Source of the DNA: Actinopolyspora alba
GTDB lineage: Bacteria > Actinomycetota > Actinomycetes > Mycobacteriales > Pseudonocardiaceae
NCBI RefSeq assembly: GCF_900112765.1
Contig: NZ_FOMZ01000003.1
Coordinates: forward strand, 186,001 to 250,000
DNA length: 64,000 bases
Direction: 5' to 3'
In this document: positions 53,510 through 62,353 of the stretch, one piece after another
Position numbering within the stretch: the first letter of the stretch is position 1
How the letters are laid out: the number at the start of each line of letters is the position of its first letter
The notes under the pieces: model-generated
The model's input: only the letters and a program-made list of their open reading frames with translations
What the model was told of the DNA's origin: nothing
Database searches by the model: none
Program-made: the position numbers and the translations under genes

Positions 53510-54631
53510 ATGGCGGAGACCGCTACCCGCAGCAAGCCGGCAGGCTCCGGATCGAAGGGCCGCCGCGGCGGCACCCGCTCGGGCGGCAGCCGGGGCCAGC
53601 AGAGCCAGGGGAAGACCGCGCCGCGGGCCGAGTCCCCCGAAACCCTGCGCGACTACTTCCGGCAGATGAGCCTCATCCGGCGCTTCGAGGAACGCGCGGC
53701 GCAGGGCTACACCCAGGCCAAGGTCGGTGGCTACTGCCATCTCAACCTGGGGGAGGAGGCCACGGTGGTCGGGCTCATGAGCGCGTTGCGCCGCTCCGAC
53801 TACCTGTTCACCAACTACCGGGAGCACGGCTACGCCATCGCCAAGGGGATCGAGCCCGGCAAGGTGATGGCAGAGCTCTACGGGCGCACCACCGGAACCT
53901 CCAAGGGACTGGGTGGTTCCATGCACATGTTCGACACCGAGGTCGGGCTGCTCGGCGGTTACGGCATCGTCGGCGGCCAGATTCCGCTGGCCACCGGTGC
54001 CGCGCTCGCCATCGACTACCGGGGCGGCGACGAGGTCGTGATGTGCCAGATGGGTGATGGCACGACCAACATCGGCGCTTTCCACGAATCGATGAACATC
54101 GCGGCGCTGTGGAACCTGCCCGTGGTGTTCGTGGTGATCAACAACTATCTCGGCATGGGTACCACGGTGGAGATGTCCTCCGCGGAGTCCGAGTTGTACA
54201 AGCGGGCGGTGGCCTACCGGATGCACGGTGAGCGGGTCGACGGCAACGACGTGGTGGCCGTGCAGGAAGCCGCGGGGCGACTGGTCGAGCACGCCAGGAA
54301 GACCGGGGAGCCCGCGATGCTGGAGGCGGTCAGCCACCGGATGAAGGGCCACTCGGTGGTCGACCCCGCGAAGTACCGCAACTCCGAGGACGCCGAGGCG
54401 GCGCGCGAGGCCGATCCGGTCGCCGCGTTCCGCGAGCAGCTCATCTCGGCGGATGTGCTCGACGAGGACGGTGCCGCCGAGATCGAGCGTGCGGTGCAGG
54501 CCGATGTCGACGCGGCCGTCGCCTTCGCCGACGACAGCCCGCACCCGGACCCGGCAACGCTGTTCGACTACACCTACGCCACCCCGGTCGCCAACGACTC
54601 CCGCAGGTTGCCGGCCGATCCCGTCTTCTGA
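53510..54631 (+). CDS. pdhA: Pyruvate dehydrogenase E1 alpha subunit
   Basis: A 373-residue thiamine-diphosphate subunit of the alpha2-beta2 E1 type. After a Ser/Gly/Lys-rich 40-residue N-terminus it shows LRDYFRQMSLIRRFEERAAQGYTQAKVGGYCHLNLGEEATVVGL, NYREHGYAIAKG, GGSMHMFD, GGYGIVGGQIPLATGAALA, the TPP motif QMGDGTTNIGAFHESMNIAALWNLPVVFVVINN and HRMKGHSVVDPAKYR. GSMHMFD and NNYLGMGT favour pyruvate over branched-chain substrates. Acetoin dehydrogenase is the main alternative. Confidence 0.88.
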   Translation: MAETATRSKPAGSGSKGRRGGTRSGGSRGQQSQGKTAPRAESPETLRDYFRQMSLIRRFEERAAQGYTQAKVGGYCHLNLGEEATVVGLMSALRRSDYLFTNYREHGYAIAKGIEPGKVMAELYGRTTGTSKGLGGSMHMFDTEVGLLGGYGIVGGQIPLATGAALAIDYRGGDEVVMCQMGDGTTNIGAFHESMNIAALWNLPVVFVVINNYLGMGTTVEMSSAESELYKRAVAYRMHGERVDGNDVVAVQEAAGRLVEHARKTGEPAMLEAVSHRMKGHSVVDPAKYRNSEDAEAAREADPVAAFREQLISADVLDEDGAAEIERAVQADVDAAVAFADDSPHPDPATLFDYTYATPVANDSRRLPADPVF

Positions 54632-54771
54632 CGGGAACCGTTCCCGCTCCCCGCGACCGACCTCGACTCTGACGAGCCTCGCGGGAGCGATCCGTCGAAT
54701 CACACCCCGCCACGAGGCGCCGGGGCCGCGCGTGCGGCCCCACGGCGCGACCATGTCCAGGAGATACACCG

Positions 54772-55764
54772 TTGGCCGTCATCACTTACCGGCAAGCGCT
54801 GCACGACACGCTGCGCGAGGAAATGCTCTCCGATGAGAACGTGTTTCTGATCGGAGAAGAGATCGGAGTCTTCGAGGGCTCCTACAAGATCACCGCGGGA
54901 CTGCTCGAGGAGTTCGGCGAGAAGCGGGTACGCGACACCCCGATCGCCGAGGAGGGCTTCGTCGGAGCCGCGGTGGGAGCCGCGATGCTGGGGCTGCGTC
55001 CGGTCGTGGAGCTGATGACGATCAACTTCTCGTTGCTGGCGCTCGACCAGATCGTCAACCACGCCGCGAAGATCTACGGCATGTTCGGTGGCCAGTCCAA
55101 CGCTCCGATGGTGCTGCGCACCCCCGGCGGTGGTGGGCAGCAGCTGGGTGCGACGCATTCGCAGAACATCGAGCTGTACTACGCGTTCGTGCCCGGGCTG
55201 AAGGTCGTCGCACCGAGTACTCCGGCAGACGCCAGGGCACTGCTGAAGGCTTCGCTGGCCGACAACGATCCGGTGTTGTTCCTGGAGAACCTCGCGCTCT
55301 ACAACACCAAGGGCGAGGTTCCCGACGACATGCCGCCCGCGGAGATCGGCAAAGCCGGTGTCACCCGCACCGGCAGCGACATCACCATCATCGGCTACTC
55401 GCGCATGGCCACCGTGGCTACCCAGGTCGCCGACCAGCTGGGCGAGGAGGGGATCTCCGCCGAGGTGATCGACCTGCGCAGCCTGCGTCCGCTGGACCGG
55501 GAGACTCTGGTGGAGTCCGTCCGCAAGACCGGTTGCGCCGTGATCGCGGAGGACGACTGGTTGACCTACGGCATCGGTGCCGAGATCGCGGCCTCCATCT
55601 CCGACGGGGCCTTCGACTACCTCGACGCCCCCGTACGTCGTGTCGCCGCGGCCGAGGTTCCGCTGCCCTACGCCAAGCCTCTGGAGCGGGCGGCGCTGCC
55701 CTCGGCCGAGTCGCTCAACGCGGCGGTACGGCAGACACTCGACGCCGTCGGACATCGTCGCTGA
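54772..55764 (+). CDS. pdhB: Pyruvate dehydrogenase E1 beta subunit
   Basis: A 330-residue partner of PdhA. It has ITYRQALHDTLREEMLSDENVFLIGEEIGVFEGSYKITAGLLEEFGEKRVRDTPIAEEGFVGAAVGAAMLGLRPVVEL, RTPGGGGQQLGATHSQNIELYYAFVPGLKVVAPSTPADARALLKAS and the C-terminal transketolase domain VIDLRSLRPLDRETLVESVRKTG. The TTG at 54772 has AGGAGA upstream. A 140-base gap separates it from pdhA and holds nothing clear. Confidence 0.93.
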   Translation: MAVITYRQALHDTLREEMLSDENVFLIGEEIGVFEGSYKITAGLLEEFGEKRVRDTPIAEEGFVGAAVGAAMLGLRPVVELMTINFSLLALDQIVNHAAKIYGMFGGQSNAPMVLRTPGGGGQQLGATHSQNIELYYAFVPGLKVVAPSTPADARALLKASLADNDPVLFLENLALYNTKGEVPDDMPPAEIGKAGVTRTGSDITIIGYSRMATVATQVADQLGEEGISAEVIDLRSLRPLDRETLVESVRKTGCAVIAEDDWLTYGIGAEIAASISDGAFDYLDAPVRRVAAAEVPLPYAKPLERAALPSAESLNAAVRQTLDAVGHRR

Positions 55765-55887
55765 CACATTCCGCAGCAAGGCGCAGGCTCACCGCGTCGG
55801 CCCGGTGGACGGGTAGCCGGGCGGCGACCGCGTTCGGTTCGGGCCGAGCCACGGGGTGAGCCGGACCACCAGGATCCGAGGAAGACC

Positions 55888-57198
55888 ATGACCGAGATTC
55901 ACATGCCGCGCCTGTCCGACACGATGGAGGAAGGCGTTATCTCCACCTGGCGCAAACAGGTGGGCGACAAGATCAACCGCGGCGACGTCGTGGCCGATAT
56001 CGAGACCGACAAGGCCGTCATGGAGATGGAGGCCTACGACGACGGAGTGCTGGAGAAGATCCTCATCGCCGAGGGCGAGACCGTGCCCATCGGTGTCCCC
56101 ATCGGGATCATGGGTGACGGATCGGGTGCCGCCGCTGCCGCCGGTACCTCCGGTACCTCCGGAGGCGACTCGGATGGGGCCGCCGGCGGTTCCGCGACCA
56201 CGGCGGCGAGCTCGGAGTCCGGTTCACCCGAGACCGCTTCTCCCGGTACCGCCGCGTCACGGCCCGCCGCGGCGACGGACTCCGATGCCGTTCCGCGCGA
56301 ACGTCCGAAGGCCTCACCGCTCGCCAGGGCCGTCGCCAGGGAGAAGGGCGTCGACCTGTCCACCGTCACCGGTACGGGCCCCGGCGGACGCATCATCAGG
56401 GTCGACATCGAGGCCGCGGCCGAGGCGACGACCCACACCGAGTCCTCCCAGCAGTCGGCCCCGGAGCCCCAGCGGACCGAGAGCTCGGAGTCCCGACAGC
56501 AGGGCCAGGATCTCGAAGAGATCCCGTTGAGCAACATCCGCAAGGTCACGGCTCGGCGGCTGACCGAGAGCAAGCAGCAGGCACCGCACTTCTACCTGAC
56601 CAGTGCCGTGGACGTCACCGACCTGGTCTCGTTCCGCTCCGACCTCAACGAACGGCTGCAGGCCTCCGGCGGTCCGAAGGTCAGCGTGAACGACCTGGTG
56701 GTCAAGGCCTGTGCCACCGCGCTGCGCGCGAATCCCTCGGTCAACGTCTCGTTCCGGGACGAGAAGCTGTTCCAGCACAACCGAGTTCATCTCGGGGTCG
56801 CCGTGGCGCTGGACTCGGGGCTGGTCGTACCTGTCATCCCCGACGCCGACCGCAAGAGCGTCTCCGAGATCGCGGCGGAGGGCAAGGAGAAGGCCGAACG
56901 CGCCAGGGACGGCAAGCTCAAGCCCGACGAGATGTCCGGAAGTACCTTCAGCGTGTCCAACCTGGGCATGTTCGGCATCGAGGAGTTCTCGGCGGTCATC
57001 AACCCGCCCGAGGCGGCCATCCTCGCCGTGGGCGCGACCCGCGAGGAGGTGCAGGTCCACGACGGGGAGTTCGTGGTGCGCAAGATGATGCGCATGACCC
57101 TGTCCGCCGACCACCGCGCGGTCGACGGTGCCGTGGGGGCCGTGTTCATGCAGCAGCTCACCTCGTTGCTGCAGGACCCCATCCGGATCATCGCCTAG
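55888..57198 (+). CDS. pdhC: Dihydrolipoamide acetyltransferase (E2)
   Basis: A 436-residue E2 core. A single lipoyl domain (residues 1-75) has the lipoyl lysine in ETDKAVME (Lys42). A Gly/Ser/Ala/Thr-rich linker precedes the E3-binding domain KASPLARAVAREKGVDLSTVTGTGPGGRIIRVDI (about 140-176). The catalytic domain ends with HRAVDG (His409, Asp413, Gly414). ATG 55888 has GAGGAAGA upstream. It completes an lpdA-pdhA-pdhB-pdhC cluster. Confidence 0.95.
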   Translation: MTEIHMPRLSDTMEEGVISTWRKQVGDKINRGDVVADIETDKAVMEMEAYDDGVLEKILIAEGETVPIGVPIGIMGDGSGAAAAAGTSGTSGGDSDGAAGGSATTAASSESGSPETASPGTAASRPAAATDSDAVPRERPKASPLARAVAREKGVDLSTVTGTGPGGRIIRVDIEAAAEATTHTESSQQSAPEPQRTESSESRQQGQDLEEIPLSNIRKVTARRLTESKQQAPHFYLTSAVDVTDLVSFRSDLNERLQASGGPKVSVNDLVVKACATALRANPSVNVSFRDEKLFQHNRVHLGVAVALDSGLVVPVIPDADRKSVSEIAAEGKEKAERARDGKLKPDEMSGSTFSVSNLGMFGIEEFSAVINPPEAAILAVGATREEVQVHDGEFVVRKMMRMTLSADHRAVDGAVGAVFMQQLTSLLQDPIRIIA

Positions 57199-57206
57199 AC
57201 ACCACG

Positions 57207-57242
57207 GTTGTCCGCCGGTCGCCGTCACGGCCGGCGGACAAC
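57207..57242 (+). terminator. Hairpin terminator after pdhC
   Basis: Perfect 12-base arms GTTGTCCGCCGG and CCGGCGGACAAC flank a 12-base loop, nine bases after the pdhC stop. It ends the complex operon. Confidence 0.75.
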
Positions 57243-57372
57243 CCGCTCGCGGGTGCTGTCGAAGGTCGGCCGCGAGCGCCGTGGCTGCGCCGAGTAACCG
57301 CCGACACGGCCGAACGGGTGGCCTCTCATAGGATCGTGGGGACAATGCCGCCCACAGCGAGGCTCACCTCTG

Positions 57373-58164
57373 ATGAACCACATCTCCGCCGGTGCCCGTG
57401 ATCTCGGGACCGGATTCACCAGCATCGTGCGTTCGCCGCGGATGTTGTTGTTGGGCGGAGTGCCCGCGCTGCTGAGCAGTCTGCTGCTGTTGGCCGGCAT
57501 CGTCGTGCTGGCCTTCTTCAGCGTTGATCTCGCGGACTGGTTGACCCCCTTCGCCGACGGCTGGTCGGAATGGTGGCGTCGCTCGTTCCGGGGTCTGCTG
57601 GCGCTCGCGTTGATCGCCGGAGCGGTGCTGCTCGGCTCCGTGTCGTTCATAGCACTGACCCTGTTGATCGGGGGGCCGTTCTACGACCACATCGCCGAGC
57701 GCACCGAACGGGAGCGCGGCCTCGGCGGTGATGAGGGCGCGGGCTGGCTACGACTGCTGTCGCGGGGACTGGCCGACGCGTCGCGACTGGTGCTCATCGG
57801 CGTGATCGGCACCTTGGTCCTGTTTCCGCTCGGCTTCGTGCCGGTGCTGGGTCAGACAGTGGTGCCGGTGGTCGGTGTGCTCTTCGGTGGCTGGCTGATC
57901 GCGCTCGAACTGACCGGGCCGGTGTTCCAGCGGCTCGGCATGACGGTCGGTACCCGACATCGGATACTGTGGCGTCATCGACGTACGGTGCTCGGATTCG
58001 CGGTACCGGCGTACCTGCTCTGTCTGGTACCGGTGGCTCAGCTCTTGGTGATTCCCGCCGCGGTGGTCGGAGGAACCCTGCTGGCGCATCGGGTGCTGGG
58101 TACCCGGTGGCCGGACGAGTCAACGGCGGACGGAAACCGAACCAACGGTGCGGGGACGGTCTGA
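57373..58164 (+). CDS. EI24-domain membrane protein (CysZ-like)
   Basis: A 263-residue membrane protein of the EI24/CysZ family. It has GARDLGTGFTSIVRSPRMLLLGGVPALLSSLLLLAGIVVL, FIALTLLIGGPFYDHIAERTERERGL, VLIGVIGTLVLFPLGFVPVLGQTVVPVVGVLFGGWLIALELTGPVFQRLGM and a final hydrophobic hairpin. CysZ imports sulfate in enterobacteria, but most actinobacterial members are uncharacterised. ATG 57373 follows a GAGG site by about ten bases. Confidence 0.85.
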   Translation: MNHISAGARDLGTGFTSIVRSPRMLLLGGVPALLSSLLLLAGIVVLAFFSVDLADWLTPFADGWSEWWRRSFRGLLALALIAGAVLLGSVSFIALTLLIGGPFYDHIAERTERERGLGGDEGAGWLRLLSRGLADASRLVLIGVIGTLVLFPLGFVPVLGQTVVPVVGVLFGGWLIALELTGPVFQRLGMTVGTRHRILWRHRRTVLGFAVPAYLLCLVPVAQLLVIPAAVVGGTLLAHRVLGTRWPDESTADGNRTNGAGTV

Positions 58165-58209
58165 CGACGTCGGCACCGTCGATGAACCCCCGTCTCAAGA
58201 GGATCCACT

Positions 58210-58914
58210 GTGGAAGACGTCGTCCGGTTGCTGCCCGAGTTCTCCGGGACGCTGCCCGCTTCGGTGGTCGCCCTGCTCGCCCTGGTGCTGGTCACCTACC
58301 GGGCGAGCTGGACAGTACTGCGCAACGTGGTCACCATCGCGCACGAAGGTGGTCATGCGGTCGTGGCGCTGCTCAGCGGGCGCAGGCTCAACGGCATCAG
58401 GCTGCACTCGGACACCTCGGGCCTGACCGTCTCCACCGGGCCGGCTCACGGTCCGGGGATGGTCCTCACGCTCTTCGCGGGTTATCCGGCGGTCTCGCTG
58501 CTGGGGCTGCTGGCGGCGTGGTTGGTTTCGGCGGATCGGGTGTCGCTGTTGCTCCGCGCCGCCGTGGTGGCGCTGGCGTTGCTGCTCGTCGCGTTGCGCA
58601 ACCTCTACGGTGTGCTCTCGGTACTGCTGACCGGCACCGCGTTGTTCGCGGTTTCCTGGTGGGCGACTCCCGGTGTTCAACTGCTGTTCGCGCAGTTGTT
58701 GGGGTGGTTCCTGCTGTTGGGAGGCGTTCGTCCGCTTTTCGAGTTGTCCGGCAAGCGTCGCAGGGGAGGGGCGAGCAACTCCGATGCGGATCAGCTGGCG
58801 CGCCTGACGGCGGCGCCGGCGGTGCTCTGGCTGTCGCTGTGGTTGTTGATCGCTCTCGGAGCGCTGGTACTGGGAGCGAACTGGCTGTTGGCGGATCTGA
58901 TTCCGTTCTGGTGA
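58210..58914 (+). CDS. M50B-type membrane zinc metalloprotease-like protein
   Basis: A 234-residue membrane protein with the zinc motif HEGGH (His45, Glu46, His49) in NVVTIAHEGGHAVVALLSGRRL. Hydrophobic segments follow at about residues 18-34, 80-105, 112-130, 135-150 and 205-228. This matches the M50B-type family of actinobacteria, distantly related to site-2 proteases. A third zinc ligand is not obvious; NLYG in VALRNLYGVL is in a plausible place. GTG 58210 starts 46 bases after the EI24 gene, likely the same transcript. Substrate unknown. Confidence 0.8.
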   Translation: MEDVVRLLPEFSGTLPASVVALLALVLVTYRASWTVLRNVVTIAHEGGHAVVALLSGRRLNGIRLHSDTSGLTVSTGPAHGPGMVLTLFAGYPAVSLLGLLAAWLVSADRVSLLLRAAVVALALLLVALRNLYGVLSVLLTGTALFAVSWWATPGVQLLFAQLLGWFLLLGGVRPLFELSGKRRRGGASNSDADQLARLTAAPAVLWLSLWLLIALGALVLGANWLLADLIPFW

Positions 58915-59137
58915 TCTTACCGCTTCCGATGGTCAACTGGGGCCCGATCGGGCGAGTGCCGTTATCGTGGCGATGTTCTGCTCGTGATGAGAGGACCGTC
59001 CCCGCTCCGCGACCCGGGTGAGTGGGTCGGACAACGGTGGCAACAGTCGGTTGCCCCGACGCGTCGGTGCGATATTCGCGGTGTCCGGAGCGCCCAGTAA
59101 TCTCGTGTGTACGCGAACGAACCGGCAAGGGGGCGTG

Positions 59138-59947
59138 GTGACGGAACAGACGGATTGGCTGCCGCGTGATGTGGACGAGGAGGTTCCCAGCGCGGCGCGG
59201 ATATACGACTACTTGCTGGGTGGTGCCCACAATTTCGCCGCCGACCGCAGACTGGGCGAGAAGTTCCTGGCCGCGTTACCGAGTGCCCGGCACGTCGCCC
59301 GTCTCAACCGTGCTTTCCTGCGACGTGCGGTGCTGACTCTCGAAGACGCCGGTGTCAGGCAGTTCATCGATATCGGATCGGGCATTCCCACCGTCGGCAA
59401 TGTGCACGAGATCGCGCGGGACGTCGACGAGAACTCCAGGGTCGTCTACGCCGACAACGAGCCCGTCGCGGTCGCCCACAGCGAGTTGTTGCTGCGCGAC
59501 GATCCGAACGCGACGATGTTGCAGGCGGACCTCCTCGATCCGGAAGGCATATTCGGGCATCCGCGAACCACGAACCTGCTGGATCTGTCCCGGCCCATCG
59601 GGTTGCTGATGGTCGGTGTGCTGCACTTCGCCGCTCCCGAGAACGATCCGGTCGACGTCATGCGTCGTTACCGCGAAGCGCTGCCTTCCGGCAGCTACCT
59701 GGCGCTCTCGCATTTCACCGCCGATATCAGGCCCGAGGACATGCTCGGAGTCGTCGAGGTGATGCGGCAGAGCGCCGACCCGATCCATCCGCGTTCCCAC
59801 GCCGAGATCACCGAACTGTTCGACGGTTTCGAACTGCTCGACCCCGGAGTGGTGGGCACGGCGCTGTGGCGTCCGGACGACGACGGCCTGCACGCCGAGA
59901 CCCCCGGATCGGCGCAGATCTACGCCGGAGTTGGATACAAAGCGTGA
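59138..59947 (+). CDS. SAM-dependent methyltransferase (DUF574 family)
   Basis: A 269-residue methyltransferase-fold protein of the DUF574 family abundant in actinomycetes. It has SAARIYDYLLGGAHNFAADRRLGEKFLAALPSARHVARLNRAFLRRAVLTL, the SAM loop FIDIGSGIPTVGNVHEIA, VVYADNEPVAVAHSELLL and VGVLHFAAPENDPVDVMRRYREALPSGSYLALSHFT. The substrate is unknown. GTG 59138 follows CAAGGGGG. The next gene is preceded by a short coupled ORF. Confidence 0.92.
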   Translation: MTEQTDWLPRDVDEEVPSAARIYDYLLGGAHNFAADRRLGEKFLAALPSARHVARLNRAFLRRAVLTLEDAGVRQFIDIGSGIPTVGNVHEIARDVDENSRVVYADNEPVAVAHSELLLRDDPNATMLQADLLDPEGIFGHPRTTNLLDLSRPIGLLMVGVLHFAAPENDPVDVMRRYREALPSGSYLALSHFTADIRPEDMLGVVEVMRQSADPIHPRSHAEITELFDGFELLDPGVVGTALWRPDDDGLHAETPGSAQIYAGVGYKA

Positions 59948-59993
59948 TTTCTGCTGCTTTCACAGCGTGATTGTTCTTTTCGAGGAGCGAGGC

Positions 59994-60086
59994 ATGTTGC
60001 CCAACCGGACTGCCGAAATACATACCGTTGCGATAATCTGCTTTCCCTCGGAAGTAAATACCCTGAACGTGGGATTGATGAGATGA
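59994..60086 (+). CDS. Candidate 30-residue leader ORF coupled to the PAS-GGDEF-EAL gene
   Basis: ATG 59994 follows a strong GAGGAGCGAGG ribosome site. The frame runs 30 codons and ends at a TGA that overlaps the ATG of the downstream gene (ATGA, 60083-60086). The peptide begins MLPNRTAEIHTVAIICFP and ends NVGLMR. It uses codons rare in this genome (ATA twice, GTA, AAT). The downstream gene itself has a poor ribosome site, so its translation may depend on this ORF. Confidence 0.55.
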   Translation: MLPNRTAEIHTVAIICFPSEVNTLNVGLMR

Positions 60087-62269
60087 GCCACGCGAGTTCG
60101 GACCGGGATCTCCCGATCGACGATGGGACAGGCCAGGACGAGAGGGTGGCCACATGGGAGAGCGGACGATGGTGCGCCGATCTGGCCACCCAGTGGGCCC
60201 GATGGTTGAGCCACACCGCCTACATACCGATGGCTCTCGGCTCGCTGGAATCCGAGCTCCGCGAACTGATCGAGCTGATTCTCGAAGGACTTCGGCAGCC
60301 GGAGCGGATCGAGACGACCGGTCACTCGGTGGGAAGCCGGTTGGTGAGCCTGCACGCCACCGGGGAGGACAGCCTCACCCGCAGTCTGGAACTGCTGTGC
60401 CGGACCCTGTTGCCCGACCCCTCGAACGAATCCGCGCGGCGGGTGCTGACCCTGCTGGCCTCCGTCGCCTCCGGCTACGCCGAGGCCGATCGGGGTAGTG
60501 CTCTCGAACAGCAGGAAACCCTCAAGCGCGCACTGCTGTGGTCCAAACTGGACACCGAGCGCAAGCTGCGCGTCAGCGAGGACCGCTTCCGGGAGGTATT
60601 CAACACCACCCCGATCGGCATCGGACTGTGTGACCTCGACGGCATGTTCCGGGAGGTCAATCCGGCGCTGGAGCGGATTCTCGGTTACAGCGCGACGGAA
60701 CTGGTCTCCACCGCCGTCACCGAACTGTTCGATCCCGGTGAAGCGGAGATCGTCTCGAGCAACTACGTCGAGCTGCTGCAGGGCCGGCGCAGCGGGCTGC
60801 GTGAACGCCGCAATCTGGTGCGAGCCGACGGCACGAAGGCGTGGACCTACATCGCCGTCTCGGTGCTGCGCGACACGGACGGCGAGGCTTACCGGATCGT
60901 GCTGATGGTCGAGGATCTGCGTGAACTCAACGACCTGCAGGAACAGCTCTACTTCCAGACACTGTACGATCCGATCACCGGTCTGGCGAACCGCCAGCAC
61001 TTCCGAACGAGGTTGGAAGGGGCGCTCGCTTCCTTCGCGTCCGACGAGCGGCTCACGCTCTACCAGCTGCGGCTCGACGGTTTCGGGCTCATCAACCACG
61101 GGCTCGGTTACGAGATCGGTGACAGCATCGTGCAGTCGGTCGCCAACCGGCTCTCCGGACTCGTCCGGTACGAGGACGGGCTGGTCGCCCGGATCGGTGG
61201 AACGGAGTTCGCCGTGCTGCTCCGGCAGTGCCCCGGTACTCCGGGGATCGCGGAGTTCGCCGAACTGATCAACACCGAACTCGACGAGCCGATCTACATC
61301 AACGGCAACGGCTTGGCGCCCACGGCCAGCATCGGTGTCGTACAGCGTTCGGTAGGCGATGCCGAGCCCACCGACATGCTGTGGGCCGCGGGAGTGGCGC
61401 TGCGCAGTGCGGAGCAGGCCGGGAAACGGCAGTGGGCCGTGTTCGACCCGCACCGGGCTCCCGTCGAACTGACCGAGGCCAAACTGGCCGCCATCATGCC
61501 CGGCGCTCTGGAACTCGGGGAGTTCGAGGTCGGTTACCGGCCACTGGTCTCGTTGACCGACGGAGAGCTCGTGGCAGTCGAGGCACGGCTGGCGTGGCAG
61601 CCGGAGGGGCACGAACGGCTGGAGCACGACGCGTGTCTCCGCCTGGCCGAACGTTCCGGTATCACCCTCGCGCTGCGCGACTGGGCGCTGCGTACCGCCT
61701 GGCGACAGCTGTCCGAGTGGCACGCGGCCGGATTCGACCACCAGCTCGTGGTGGGGCTCAGTCCCAACCAGTCCCGCGACCCGGATCTGGTGTCCCGCGT
61801 TCGACGCGTCGTCGAGGAGGAATCGCCGGACCCGAGCCGGCTGCTGCTGTGCATGTCGATGACGGCATTGATGGGAACCGGTGGGGAAGCCGCTGACAAC
61901 GTCGCGACCCTGGCGGACATGGGGGTGCGTACGGCGGCCCACGAGTTCCGCGCCGCTCCCGCCGAACTGCGCTTCCTCCGGAAGTTCCCCACCCGTGCGG
62001 TGCTGCTGGCGCCCGATCTCGTCCGACTCGCCGAGGAGGACGAGACCTTCGAGTCCCCGGAGCTCAGGGCGCTCGTCGGTATGATCCCACTGGTGCGTTC
62101 CTGCGGCATTCCGTTGGCAGTGCCGGAAGTGCGTACCGGGGGACAGGCCCGGTTGTGGCGGGAGCAGGGCTGTGACATCGGATCCGGCCCGTTCTGCTCC
62201 GAGGCGCTGTCGGCGTCGGAGATGACGGAGTTGCTGCGGGAAGACGCACCCGCGTCGGACGCCTCGTAG
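60083..62269 (+). CDS. PAS-GGDEF-EAL protein with degenerate active sites
   Basis: A 728-residue cytoplasmic protein built like a cyclic di-GMP enzyme. An N-terminal helical region (1-160) precedes a PAS domain (about 163-290, SEDRFREVFNTTPIGIGLCDLDGMFREVNPALERILGY). A GGDEF domain (about 298-455, YDPITGLANRQHF) follows with GGTEF at residues 372-376 in place of GG[DE]EF. The EAL domain (about 465-715) has EAR at 500-502 instead of EAL. The DDFGTG, ExK and EGVET metal and base positions are replaced by AAHEFRAA, VLLAPDLV and AVPEVRT. It probably senses or scaffolds rather than makes or breaks c-di-GMP. Confidence 0.9.
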   Translation: MSHASSDRDLPIDDGTGQDERVATWESGRWCADLATQWARWLSHTAYIPMALGSLESELRELIELILEGLRQPERIETTGHSVGSRLVSLHATGEDSLTRSLELLCRTLLPDPSNESARRVLTLLASVASGYAEADRGSALEQQETLKRALLWSKLDTERKLRVSEDRFREVFNTTPIGIGLCDLDGMFREVNPALERILGYSATELVSTAVTELFDPGEAEIVSSNYVELLQGRRSGLRERRNLVRADGTKAWTYIAVSVLRDTDGEAYRIVLMVEDLRELNDLQEQLYFQTLYDPITGLANRQHFRTRLEGALASFASDERLTLYQLRLDGFGLINHGLGYEIGDSIVQSVANRLSGLVRYEDGLVARIGGTEFAVLLRQCPGTPGIAEFAELINTELDEPIYINGNGLAPTASIGVVQRSVGDAEPTDMLWAAGVALRSAEQAGKRQWAVFDPHRAPVELTEAKLAAIMPGALELGEFEVGYRPLVSLTDGELVAVEARLAWQPEGHERLEHDACLRLAERSGITLALRDWALRTAWRQLSEWHAAGFDHQLVVGLSPNQSRDPDLVSRVRRVVEEESPDPSRLLLCMSMTALMGTGGEAADNVATLADMGVRTAAHEFRAAPAELRFLRKFPTRAVLLAPDLVRLAEEDETFESPELRALVGMIPLVRSCGIPLAVPEVRTGGQARLWREQGCDIGSGPFCSEALSASEMTELLREDAPASDAS

Positions 62270-62353
62270 CCGAGGCTTCCGTTCGGGGCGGGGCGGACGT
62301 CGGGTTTCCTCGTTCCGGTTGGTGCACGATTCTCGGTACGGAGGGAAAACGTC

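Noticed and set aside
56140-56162. Repeated GGTACCTCC units in pdhC
   Set aside because: They encode the Gly/Thr/Ser linker after the lipoyl domain, which is low-complexity in E2 proteins generally.
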